A stretch of DNA of 14,694 nt from Pseudomonadota bacterium (GTDB lineage Bacteria; Pseudomonadota; Alphaproteobacteria; Rhizobiales; Xanthobacteraceae): positions 1-14,694 of the forward strand of contig JAFAFP010000270.1 in the NCBI GenBank assembly GCA_023423415.1. Reading direction: 5' to 3'. The notes under the pieces are model-generated. The model searched no databases and was not told the DNA's origin. It saw nothing but the letters and a program-made list of their open reading frames with translations. Position 1 is the first letter of the stretch, and each line of letters opens with the position of its first letter. Positions 6,633 to 13,575 of this stretch are shown here, piece by piece. The translations under genes and the position numbers were made by a program.

Positions 6633-7421
6633 TCAGGCCGCTTCATCCTCAACGGCTTCGTTGTCGTCCGCATCGGCATCTGCGTCAGCATCAGCCGCAG
6701 CTTCCGTCGGCTTCGGTCCGCGACGCGGTCCTTTCGCGAGCGCGCCTTCGATTTCCTTCACCGCTTCGGTTTCGGTGATGTGCTGAACGGCCGAGATTTC
6801 GCGTGACAGCCGGTCCAGCGCCGCCTCATAGAGCTGACGCTCCGAATAGGACTGCTCGGGCTGCTGCTCGGAACGATACAGATCGCGCACCACTTCCGCG
6901 ATCGCGACAATGTCGCCGGAATTGATCTTCGCTTCGTATTCCTGCGCGCGGCGCGACCACATGGTGCGTTTGACGCGGGCGCGGCCCTTCAGGGTCTCCA
7001 GCGCGCGCTTGACCATTGCAGGTTCGGACAATTTGCGCATGCCAACCGTGGCGATCTTTGCCGTCGGAACGCGCAGGGTCATCTTGTCCTTGACGAAATT
7101 GATGACGAACAGTTCAAGTTTGGCGCCAGCCACTTCCTGCTCTTCGATCGCCATGATCTGACCCACGCCATGGGCCGGATAGACGACGAACTCAGTGGTC
7201 TTGAAGCCTTGACGTTGAGTAGTCTTTTTATTGACAGTCATTCCGGAGGTCGCTCCTTCACCGCCCGCTTTCGGACGGCTTGTTGCCTTGGCCACGGGAG
7301 CTCCACGGCCAGCGTGCCGGGAAGCCTGCGAGGTCCGCCGGGTCGCGGCGGGGGCTTTCTTCGCCCGGCGGTCACCACCGCTGGACGCCTTCTTCCTCTT
7401 TGAACGCGATTTGTCTGCCAC
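6633..7421 (-). CDS. carD: CarD/CdnL-family RNA polymerase-binding transcription regulator
   Basis: CarD proteins bind the RNA polymerase beta subunit and stabilise open promoter complexes, especially at growth-related promoters. The frame gives 262 residues from a GTG. Residues 1-60 are a basic, Ala/Lys/Arg-rich extension. The Tudor-like polymerase-binding domain starts near residue 74 (FVVYPAHGVGQI) and runs through KDKMTLRVPTAKI. The helical DNA-contacting domain follows, with the wedge-type Trp in RTMWSRRAQEYEAKINSGD. The C-terminus is an acidic tail with an (Ala-Asp)5 run. An alternative start is the ATG at 7241 (MTVNKKTTQRQGF), with AAGGAG about eleven bases upstream; it would give 202 residues, nearer the usual family size. 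The GTG at 7421 has no good ribosome site but its codons look coding, so the start is uncertain. A sigma70-type promoter lies at 7529-7556 and a terminator follows the gene. Confidence 0.93.
   Translation of the reverse strand: MADKSRSKRKKASSGGDRRAKKAPAATRRTSQASRHAGRGAPVAKATSRPKAGGEGATSGMTVNKKTTQRQGFKTTEFVVYPAHGVGQIMAIEEQEVAGAKLELFVINFVKDKMTLRVPTAKIATVGMRKLSEPAMVKRALETLKGRARVKRTMWSRRAQEYEAKINSGDIVAIAEVVRDLYRSEQQPEQSYSERQLYEAALDRLSREISAVQHITETEAVKEIEGALAKGPRRGPKPTEAAADADADADADDNEAVEDEAA
6666..6695 (-). repeat. Five tandem 6-base units coding for (Ala-Asp)5
   Basis: Five GC(N)GA(Y)-type units run in the minus-strand reading of carD and encode alternating Ala-Asp in the acidic tail. The units differ at synonymous positions. 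Their number could vary between strains. Confidence 0.6.
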
Positions 7422-7528
7422 GGGTCGCGCGCGTGAAGAATCACGCTCCTTCTATGACGACTTCCTCCGGAACGGACCCGAACTGTGTCCCCTTTTGGGG
7501 CAATCGGTTATGACGTTCCAATGGCGGA

Positions 7529-7556
7529 TGTATAACACATTTTCCGTAAAAATCAA
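7529..7556 (-). promoter_or_regulatory. Predicted sigma70-type promoter of carD
   Basis: On the minus strand, -35 TTGATT (7551-7556) and -10 TATACA (7529-7534) are separated by 16 bases. The surrounding sequence is AT-rich in an otherwise GC-rich region, and the site points towards carD. Confidence 0.6.
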
Positions 7557-7564
7557 TGTGTTAT
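7532..7564. repeat. Inverted repeat overlapping the carD promoter
   Basis: ATAACACAT (7532-7540) and ATGTGTTAT (7556-7564) are exact reverse complements separated by 15 bases. One arm covers part of the -10 box and the other touches the -35 box, the layout of a repressor operator. Confidence 0.55.
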
Positions 7565-7726
7565 GGCCCCCGCAAGGGACGTCCTCCCAGGGCCTCAGGC
7601 CAAAATTGGGCAGAAGCTTGAAATTGGAAACCCGGATCGCGCCGCCTTTGGCTCAAATCCAGCCCAAGGATCGAAAAATGGTCCCGGGTCGCGAGCATGA
7701 CCACGCCGGTCACGCTGGCGGCCTTT

Positions 7727-8062
7727 TCAATTGCCGGTGCCGGGTTCGGGCGAGAAGTACTGTTCCTTCCCTTCCACCCCTTCCCATTCCTTGTGATCGG
7801 CCGGCGGCTCTTTTTTGGCCGTGATATTCGGCCAAATCTTTGCGTATTCCGCATTGAGCGCGAGCCATTTTTCAAGCCCGGGATCGGTGTCCGGCTTGAT
7901 CGCCTCGACCGGGCATTCTGGCTCGCAGACGCCGCAATCGATGCACTCGTCGGGGTGGATGACAAGCATGTTCTCGCCCTCGTAGAAGCAATCGACGGGG
8001 CAGACCTCCACGCAGTCCATGAACTTGCAGCGGATGCAATTGTCGTTGACGACGTAAGTCAT
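7727..8062 (-). CDS. fdxA: Seven-iron ferredoxin FdxA ([3Fe-4S][4Fe-4S])
   Basis: A 111-residue cytoplasmic electron carrier of the Azotobacter FdI type. By analogy with FdI, Cys9, Cys17 and Cys50 hold the [3Fe-4S] cluster, and Cys21, Cys40, Cys43 and Cys46 the [4Fe-4S] cluster. The motifs are CIRCKFMDCVEVCPVDC and CIDCGVCEPECPVEAI. The C-terminal half is the usual extension (EKWLALNAEYAKIWPNI) with a Gly/Pro-rich end. GGAG lies five bases before the ATG at 8062. It follows the S4-domain gene by 76 bases, so it may be co-transcribed with the helicase and S4 genes or have its own promoter; I could not pick one out. Its redox partner is not evident in the window. Confidence 0.96.
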   Translation of the reverse strand: MTYVVNDNCIRCKFMDCVEVCPVDCFYEGENMLVIHPDECIDCGVCEPECPVEAIKPDTDPGLEKWLALNAEYAKIWPNITAKKEPPADHKEWEGVEGKEQYFSPEPGTGN

Positions 8063-8138
8063 TCTAACTCCAGAGAGCGTAGTCTTTGGTCCCTAGCTCA
8101 AGGGTTATCGCTGCGCAAGAGACCGGATTTGCAAAGCG

Positions 8139-8504
8139 TCAATCATCATAACCGGGACGCTTCAGCCGCATAATGTCCTGCCTTTCGCGTTTGCTCGGGC
8201 GCCGCGTCTCGGGCACGGGCGCGGCGGCTTTCGACGCCTGCGGCGCCACCGCGTGCAGGTTCTCATAGAGGACGGCGGCTTGCGGCGCCGCCCCCCGGCG
8301 CTCTGAAAAGCCCATCACTTTCAGGATCTTGACGGTGTCGAAAGCAACGGTCACCACGTCGCCGGGGCGAACCGCCTGGCTGGCAGCATCGATCCGCGCG
8401 CCGTTGATCCGCACCAGCCCGCTTTCGACAAGTCCGGCCGCGGCTGTGCGCGTGCGAACCACGCGCGCATGCCATAGCCACTTGTCGATTCGTTGCCGGT
8501 CCAA
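8139..8504 (-). CDS. S4-domain RNA-binding protein, Hsp15/HslR-like
   Basis: A 121-residue cytoplasmic protein with an N-terminal S4 fold at about residues 1-65 (RIDKWLWHARVVRTRTAA, LVESGLVRINGARID, then RPGDVVTVAF), matching the heat-shock protein 15 family. E. coli Hsp15 binds 50S subunits that carry a stalled nascent chain with tRNA. The tail is basic (RRPSKRERQDIMRLKRPGYDD). I used the TTG at 8504, which begins three bases after the helicase stop codon. AAGGAG about twelve bases upstream, within the end of the helicase gene, can serve it, and translational coupling is likely. No ATG is available near the beginning of the domain. The family is secure; the exact cellular role here is inferred from homology. 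Confidence 0.9.
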   Translation of the reverse strand: MDRQRIDKWLWHARVVRTRTAAAGLVESGLVRINGARIDAASQAVRPGDVVTVAFDTVKILKVMGFSERRGAAPQAAVLYENLHAVAPQASKAAAPVPETRRPSKRERQDIMRLKRPGYDD

Positions 8505-8507
8505 TCG

Positions 8508-11500
8508 CTAGCGGCGCTCCTTGGAATCCGCTTCGAGCTGCGCCTTCAGCGCGGCAAGCTTTGCGAACGGAGAATTGGGGTCCGGCTCCCTCTCGCGGCG
8601 CTCGGGGCGGGGCCGTGCGTCCTGACGCGGTCCGCCTTTGCCGTGACGTTGGCCTTCATGGCGTTGGCCTTCGTGGCGCTGCCCCTCATGCCGACGTCCA
8701 CCCTCCTGACGGCCGTGCCGTTGGTGACGATCCTTACGCGGGGGTCGCGGCCCGCGCTGCGCGTCTGCGGTCTCCCCTGATGGCTGCGCCTGCGCATCGG
8801 CGGCACCGGCTTGGCCTTCGGCGCCAGTCTGCCGCTGAGCCCCTCGATGACGGTCCTGCCGCCGGTGCGGGCGGCGTTCGCGCTGCTCGAATCGGCCGGG
8901 ACGCCAGACCTCGATCAACTCGGGTTCGGCCGGCTTCTCCGCGCTGTCCGCAGTCGCCTCAGCGTTGAGTGCAACTTCGGCCGCGTCTTCCGCACGATCA
9001 GGCGCAGTAGCTTCGACTGAGGCCACATCGGCTGGGGCTGCGTCGACTTGAGTAGCAGCATCCACCGTTTCAGCTTGAGGCGCCTCCACCGATTCCGAAG
9101 CTATCGCCTCGACGGCCGGTTCTTCCGTAACCAGCGGCTGATCGCCTTCGATCGGCTCACTCGGAGTCTCGGCATCGACAGCCGCTGCTTCGGCGACTGA
9201 GGTCTCGACCGCGTCTGCGGTCTCGCCGTTCAGAACATTCTCCGCCTCGGTCTCCAGAGCAGCAGAAAGATTCTCCGCATCGACATTTTGAGCGGGCTCA
9301 GATCGCGCGGGCGCAGCTTCGGCCGGCTTCGGCCGCCGCTCCATGCGGTAGCCGAGCGACCGCAGGATCGACGCGAAATCCTCGCCTGACGACCCGACGA
9401 GTGACGTCATGGCGACGGTCACGGTGAAGCCGGTGCCGTCGAGTGCGCCCGCCGGCTTCACGCCTGGCGAATTATTCCGCCACGCCAAAGCCGGACGGAT
9501 GAGATCGGCCAGACGCTCCAGAATATCGACACGCACCGCGCGCTCGCCCGCAACGCGATAGCCCGCAACGCGGTACAGGTTTTTCTGGATCTCCTTGTTC
9601 GCCGCAATCGACGTGCGACCGCTGGAGGCAAGCTGCTGGACCTCGTCAAGCCCGCGGACATCGTCGCTATCGTGCTTGATCGCATAAAGGAGCGTCGCCA
9701 GCGTGCGCGGGGCCGGCTTCAGCAACTGCGGGATGTAAATGTGATAGGCGCCAAAGCGCACGCTGTATTTCCGCAGCGTCGCGCGCGACGGCTGATCGAG
9801 CACCTTGACGTCTTCGGCGACCTTGTGCCGCTCCAGCACGCCCAGATCTTCGATGAGACGAAACGCGATTCCGCGCGCAATACCCGTGACATCTTCGGCA
9901 GCAGAGAGCGCCGATAACGGTCCCAGCAGCTTGTCGATATGGGCCTTGATCCATAGGTCGAGCCGCGCCTGCACCTGTTCGCGCGCCGGTCCGGTCAATT
10001 GCTCGTCGGCCAGAATGCGAATGCGTGGCCGCAGCGCCTCTTCGCCCGAAACCAGCTTCGCAACCGCATCGCCGGTCCAGCGGATCGTACCGTCCGACGT
10101 CAGAATGAATTGCTCATCCGGTGCCTGCGACAGGCGGTTGGCACGGGTTTCTATTTCCCCCGCCAGCGCCTTCTGTGCCGCAGCATGCAATGCCTTCGCT
10201 TCTGAACCGCCTGCGGACGGGTCCGCCGCAAAACGAAAGCCTTCCAGCCGCCCGACCAGATGGCCTTCGACGGTGACGTCGCCAGTCTTTGAAATTTCAC
10301 TGTCCAATGTTGTGTTCTCGCGCAGTCGCCGCATCAAAACGCTGGTGCGGCGATCGACAAAGCGTGCCGTGAGGCGCTCATGAAGGGCATCCGATAGTTT
10401 GTCCTCCACCACGCGTGTAACGCCCTGCCAGTGGTCGGGATCGGAGAGCCAATCCGGCCGGTTGGCAACAAACGTCCAGGTTCGTACATGCGCAATCCGA
10501 GTGGAGAGAGAATCGATGTCGCCTTCGGTGTGGTCCGCCTGCGCAACCTGGCGGGCGAACCAGTCGTCGGGGATTTTACCCTCTCTCATTAGAAATCCAT
10601 AGAGGGTCGTGACAAGTTCGGCGTGATTGGCTGGAGCGATTTTCCGGTAATCCGGAACCTGACACACGTCCCACAATCGCTCGACTGCAGACCGTGTTTT
10701 CGCCAGCGCGCGGATATCCTCATCTCGCGCCGCGTGTTCGAGCACCAGAATGTCTTCGGCCAACGGCGCGCGGGTGAGCCCCGCCTCGGTGGGCACCTCT
10801 GACAACGAGGCCTGCAGCGCACCGATGGATCCGAAGTCGAGATCGGAATTCCGCCATTGCAGAAGCTTCAACGGCTCGAATGAATGACTCTCGAGACGCT
10901 GCACCAATTCATCATCGAACGGAGCACAGCGACCGGTCGTCCCAAAGGTACCGTCGCGCGTCGCGCGGCCGGCGCGACCGGCGATCTGCGCGAGTTCGGC
11001 CGGGTTGAGGTTGCGGAACTGGTAACCGTCGAACTTGCGGTCTGATGCAAAGGCAACGTGATCGACATCGAGATTAAGGCCCATGCCGATGGCGTCGGTC
11101 GCAACAAGATAATCGACGTCGCCGGACTGATAGAGCGCCACTTGGGCATTGCGGGTCCGCGGTGACAATGCTCCTAGAACAACTGCTGCTCCGCCGCGTT
11201 GACGCCTGATCAGCTCGGCTATCGCGTAAACCTCGTCGGCAGAGAACGCGACGATCGCCGACCGGCTCGGCAGCCGCGTCATCTTGCGATCACCTGCGAA
11301 AGTGAGCTGCGACAATCGCGGCCGCGAGATGATGTTGGCGCCGGGCAGCAGCTTTTCGATCATCGGCCGCACCGTGGCTGCACCGAGAATCAGTGTTTCC
11401 TCGCGCCCGCGGCGATTGAGGATGCGATCGGTGAAAACGTGGCCGCGCTCGAAATCCGCAGCGATCTGGATCTCGTCGATGGCGATGAAAGCCGGGTCGA

Positions 11501-11795
11501 TGTCGCGTGGCATGGCCTCGACGGTCGAAACCCAGAACCGCGGATTGGCCGGCTTGATCTTCTCCTCGCCGGTGATCAGGGCGACGGAGTCCGCGCCGAT
11601 CCGGTCGACGACCTTGTTGTAGACCTCACGCGCCAGCAGCCGCAGCGGCAGCCCGATAATGCCGGAGGAATGCGCGAGCATCCGTTCGATCGCGAGATGA
11701 GTCTTGCCCGTATTGGTCGGACCAAGGACAGCGGTGACGCCGGCACCGCGCGTGCGGGTGTCGCTTCGAGGGGCAGGCGAAAACGAAATGGGCAT
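8508..11795 (-). CDS. SUV3-like DExH-box RNA helicase with a long charged tail
   Basis: A 1095-residue protein whose N-terminal half is a SUV3-type superfamily 2 helicase, the bacterial relative of the mitochondrial degradosome helicase. It has Walker A GPTNTGKT (residues 25-32), motif II DEIQ (107-110), motif III GAAT (138-141), an ATDAIGMGLNLD motif V and a QIAGRAGR motif VI. A helical region conserved in alphaproteobacterial homologues follows to about residue 818. Residues about 820-960 are an acidic Ala/Glu-rich, probably disordered linker. About 962-1065 is a very basic Arg/His/Gln/Gly-rich segment, including three copies of HEGQR. The protein ends in a conserved-looking SPFAKLAALKAQLEADSKER peptide. 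The ATG at 11795 has only a weak ribosome site, but no better start exists before Walker A. A role in RNA turnover or ribosome-related RNA remodelling is inferred from the family and from the linked S4 gene. Confidence 0.93.
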   Translation of the reverse strand: MPISFSPAPRSDTRTRGAGVTAVLGPTNTGKTHLAIERMLAHSSGIIGLPLRLLAREVYNKVVDRIGADSVALITGEEKIKPANPRFWVSTVEAMPRDIDPAFIAIDEIQIAADFERGHVFTDRILNRRGREETLILGAATVRPMIEKLLPGANIISRPRLSQLTFAGDRKMTRLPSRSAIVAFSADEVYAIAELIRRQRGGAAVVLGALSPRTRNAQVALYQSGDVDYLVATDAIGMGLNLDVDHVAFASDRKFDGYQFRNLNPAELAQIAGRAGRATRDGTFGTTGRCAPFDDELVQRLESHSFEPLKLLQWRNSDLDFGSIGALQASLSEVPTEAGLTRAPLAEDILVLEHAARDEDIRALAKTRSAVERLWDVCQVPDYRKIAPANHAELVTTLYGFLMREGKIPDDWFARQVAQADHTEGDIDSLSTRIAHVRTWTFVANRPDWLSDPDHWQGVTRVVEDKLSDALHERLTARFVDRRTSVLMRRLRENTTLDSEISKTGDVTVEGHLVGRLEGFRFAADPSAGGSEAKALHAAAQKALAGEIETRANRLSQAPDEQFILTSDGTIRWTGDAVAKLVSGEEALRPRIRILADEQLTGPAREQVQARLDLWIKAHIDKLLGPLSALSAAEDVTGIARGIAFRLIEDLGVLERHKVAEDVKVLDQPSRATLRKYSVRFGAYHIYIPQLLKPAPRTLATLLYAIKHDSDDVRGLDEVQQLASSGRTSIAANKEIQKNLYRVAGYRVAGERAVRVDILERLADLIRPALAWRNNSPGVKPAGALDGTGFTVTVAMTSLVGSSGEDFASILRSLGYRMERRPKPAEAAPARSEPAQNVDAENLSAALETEAENVLNGETADAVETSVAEAAAVDAETPSEPIEGDQPLVTEEPAVEAIASESVEAPQAETVDAATQVDAAPADVASVEATAPDRAEDAAEVALNAEATADSAEKPAEPELIEVWRPGRFEQRERRPHRRQDRHRGAQRQTGAEGQAGAADAQAQPSGETADAQRGPRPPRKDRHQRHGRQEGGRRHEGQRHEGQRHEGQRHGKGGPRQDARPRPERREREPDPNSPFAKLAALKAQLEADSKERR
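8647..8691 (-). repeat. Three tandem 15-base repeats in the helicase tail
   Basis: The units at 8647-8661, 8662-8676 and 8677-8691 encode successive copies of a five-residue His-Glu-Gly-Gln-Arg motif. The first two copies differ at one base and the third at several, so the expansion is not brand new. Confidence 0.8.
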
Positions 11796-11942
11796 GGTGA
11801 TCCAAAAAAACCGAAGCGTGAGGGCGTGCCAGTTGGTTAAAGGGGGATGCTTCCGGTTGCGATCACGTCACCCATGGCCCGGTCTGTATCACAACGCAAC
11901 ACGTCTGCGTTGATTTCGCCCTTGGTCGTTAAGGCCCGGAAC

Positions 11943-12118
11943 GAGTCTGGAACGAATCGCGGTCGAATCGCGACTCATCATCCTGTCCAGTTTCGTTCAC
12001 GCGATATGTAGCATCTTCCTGAAGTACTCTCCTAGATCGTGTATTTTTCGGCGATTCCGACGATGCCTTTCCTCTAGCCGAGGCCCCGCACGGGAGTCCG
12101 GAGCATCGTCGAAGAGTC
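11943..12118. promoter_or_regulatory. Cluster of seven GANTC (CcrM methylation) sites
   Basis: GANTC occurs at 11943, 11954, 11965, 11972, 12053, 12094 and 12114. The first three are exactly 11 bases apart, about one helical turn. In Alphaproteobacteria GANTC is methylated by CcrM, and sites in promoters can make transcription depend on the cell cycle. The sites are seen directly; regulation of the helicase is inference. Confidence 0.5.
12058..12111. repeat. Long-spaced inverted repeat upstream of the helicase
   Basis: CGACGATGC (12058-12066) and GCATCGTCG (12103-12111) are perfect 9-bp arms around 36 bases that can form a further short GC hairpin (CCCG / CGGG). It could be a folded 5' leader element or simply two related sites. 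Confidence 0.4.
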
Positions 12119-12172
12119 AAGCCACCTTCTCCAGGCCCGGATGTGGAGAACAACGGGGATAAAACAAGTCAC

Positions 12173-13024
12173 CTATCGCGTTTCAAGGCTGGCGCGGCTC
12201 GTCCGCGGCACGATCTGAAAGCTGGTCGCCTCCATCACCCCAAGCCCCAGGGGGGTGGGGACCTGTACCCGAATCGGCACCATCACCCGGGTGCCCGCAA
12301 TCGGCACCAGCCAGGTTTCCATCTCTCGTTGATTGATCAGATACCGGATCGTCGCGCGGCTCGGCACATGTCCAGCGAGCGGCGCGAAGTAGATCGCGCA
12401 TACGAGCGCCGGCCCCTCATAGCCGGGCACCTTCACCTGCTCCATCCGCTTGTAGGCCAGCGTGAGGTCATAGCGCATCCGGCCATCGAAGATGGGCGTA
12501 TGCTGACGGCAAATCTCGGGCTTCATCAGATCGCCATTGCCGGAAATGCGCAGCAATGAGGCGGTCATCGGATCGAGCACATTGCGCCGGTGCGCCTCCG
12601 TAACGGGAACACGACCAGGCGGTTCGGGCGACGGCGGCTCGATTGAGACTTCCTTGACCTCGCCTTCGTTGAGCTTGAGGCGCAGATCCTCGCTCTTCTT
12701 GCCACTCTTGATCGAGACGGCATAGCTGGCCGGCACCAGTTGATCGTTCTTGATTGTGCCGCGCGACGCACTTTTGCCGTGCCCGGAACTGAACATGCGC
12801 GCGAGGCCGGAGGTGGCTCCGTTGGCCGTGGCTGAGAATTTGCTCTCGCCGACGTCAACCATCCACGACCCTTCGCCCAGCTTGATCCCGCCCAGCGTCA
12901 CTGCATAGCGGGCATCAAGCTTGGCCTGAGCTTGCGCATGGCCGGCCGGCAGACCAAACATGGCCCCGGCAACCCCCACCATCGCCGCCAATTGTCGTAA
13001 TCCGAATGGCACCCGATACCTCAT
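12173..13024 (-). CDS. DUF3108-domain periplasmic protein of unknown function
   Basis: A 283-residue exported protein. The signal peptide has a basic start (MRYR), a hydrophobic core at about 12-26 and a HAQAQA cleavage region near residue 32. The mature part resembles the DUF3108 family, with a repeated-beta pattern: YAVTLGGIKLGEGSWMVDV, then SGLARMFSSGHGKSASRG, SYAVSIKSGKKSEDLRL, DPMTASLL and the C-terminal METWLVPIAGTRVMVPIRVQ. The open frame extends upstream to 13402, antisense to rpmB, but that extension has no ribosome site and would bury the signal peptide. The ATG at 13024 is therefore preferred, although its own ribosome site is weak. It is divergent from rpmB with 195 bases between. 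No biochemical function is known to me for the family. Confidence 0.88.
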   Translation of the reverse strand: MRYRVPFGLRQLAAMVGVAGAMFGLPAGHAQAQAKLDARYAVTLGGIKLGEGSWMVDVGESKFSATANGATSGLARMFSSGHGKSASRGTIKNDQLVPASYAVSIKSGKKSEDLRLKLNEGEVKEVSIEPPSPEPPGRVPVTEAHRRNVLDPMTASLLRISGNGDLMKPEICRQHTPIFDGRMRYDLTLAYKRMEQVKVPGYEGPALVCAIYFAPLAGHVPSRATIRYLINQREMETWLVPIAGTRVMVPIRVQVPTPLGLGVMEATSFQIVPRTSRASLETR

Positions 13025-13118
13025 CGGCCGATCTGGACGGGTCCGGCTGGCGCCCCCGTAAACCTTAGTGATTCGCCGCCAATGCGCCGATTGTATGATC
13101 CGGTTGGCCTCGCGCGCC

Positions 13119-13147
13119 TTGACGCCCCGGCCTGGGCTCTCTATACG
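13119..13147 (+). promoter_or_regulatory. Predicted sigma70-type promoter of rpmB
   Basis: -35 TTGACG (13119-13124) and -10 TATACG (13142-13147) have an ideal 17-base spacer. Transcription would start near 13154, leaving a 5' leader of about 65 bases before rpmB. Confidence 0.75.
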
Positions 13148-13219
13148 TCCGCGGCCTAGCAGACATCCCATCATGGCTTTTGCGCCCGTGGCGCGGCCTC
13201 GAACTATTAGGATTTGACC

Positions 13220-13510
13220 ATGTCGCGGAAGTGCGACCTGACCGGCAAAGCGGCGCTGACCGGTCATAAGGTGAGCCATTCGAACCGCAAGACCAAGCGG
13301 CGGTTCCTGCCGAATCTCGTCAACGTGACGCTGACGTCCGACGCGCTGAATCGTTCGGTCCGGTTCCGTATTTCGGCCAATGCGCTGAAGACGGTTGACC
13401 ACCGCGGTGGTCTGGACGCGTTCCTGGCGAAGGCCAAGGACGTCGAGCTGTCACCGAAGGCGCTCGATCTGAAGCGCGCCCTGGAGAAGAAGCTCGCCGC
13501 TGCGAGCTGA
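13220..13510 (+). CDS. rpmB: 50S ribosomal protein L28
   Basis: A 96-residue basic protein of the large ribosomal subunit. The N-terminus SRKCDLTGKAALTGHKVSHS and the NRKTKRRFLPNL segment are typical L28, and the alphaproteobacterial C-terminal extension (KALDLKRALEKKL) is present. The ATG at 13220 is chosen over the in-frame TTG at 13214 because AGGA lies seven bases before it and because L28 normally starts Met-Ser-Arg. It forms a single-gene unit: its own promoter at 13119-13147, a terminator directly after the stop, and minus-strand genes on both sides. In many bacteria rpmB sits next to rpmG, but not here. Confidence 0.98.
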   Translation: MSRKCDLTGKAALTGHKVSHSNRKTKRRFLPNLVNVTLTSDALNRSVRFRISANALKTVDHRGGLDAFLAKAKDVELSPKALDLKRALEKKLAAAS

Positions 13511-13534
13511 AGTCCCTTGAATTTCCGATTTTCC

Positions 13535-13567
13535 CGATCGCCCGCGAAAGCGGGCGGTCGTTTTTTT
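13535..13567 (+). terminator. Intrinsic terminator of rpmB
   Basis: CGATCGCCCGC (13535-13545) pairs with GCGGGCGGTCG (13550-13560) through 11 pairs including one G-U. The loop is GAAA, and seven T follow at 13561-13567. It sits 24 bases after the rpmB stop. Confidence 0.95.
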
Positions 13568-13575
13568 GTGTGTGC

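Larger units (their letters stand above)
7422..7726. other. Intergenic stretch between fdxA and carD
   Basis: These 305 bases hold the predicted carD promoter (7529-7556) with an overlapping inverted repeat. This gives a 5' leader of roughly 100 bases to the GTG at 7421, or about 280 to the ATG at 7241. Between the promoter and the fdxA stop at 7727 I see no gene and no strong terminator. Confidence 0.5.
11796..12172. other. Upstream region of the helicase gene, with clustered GANTC sites
   Basis: There is no gene in these 377 bases; the 74-codon minus-strand frame here has neither a ribosome site nor a recognisable product. It presumably carries the helicase promoter. It holds seven GANTC sites between 11943 and 12118, a 9-bp inverted repeat spanning 12058-12111, and a small hairpin at 12127-12150 (TTCTCCA / TGGAGAA arms) just after the DUF3108 stop. 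Confidence 0.55.

Noticed and set aside
11929..12153. A 74-codon minus-strand frame upstream of the helicase
   Set aside because: Low-complexity Ser/Arg-rich peptide, no ribosome site, and its end is just the GANTC repeat read as codons.
11796..12172. Possible replication origin because of the GANTC cluster
   Set aside because: No clear DnaA boxes (only TGTGGAGAA, one mismatch, at 12142-12150), no AT-rich unwinding element and no origin-type neighbours such as hemE, dnaA or parAB.
13025..13402. N-terminal extension of the DUF3108 gene to 13402
   Set aside because: It runs antisense through the rpmB promoter and coding region, and would place the signal peptide 126 residues inside the protein.
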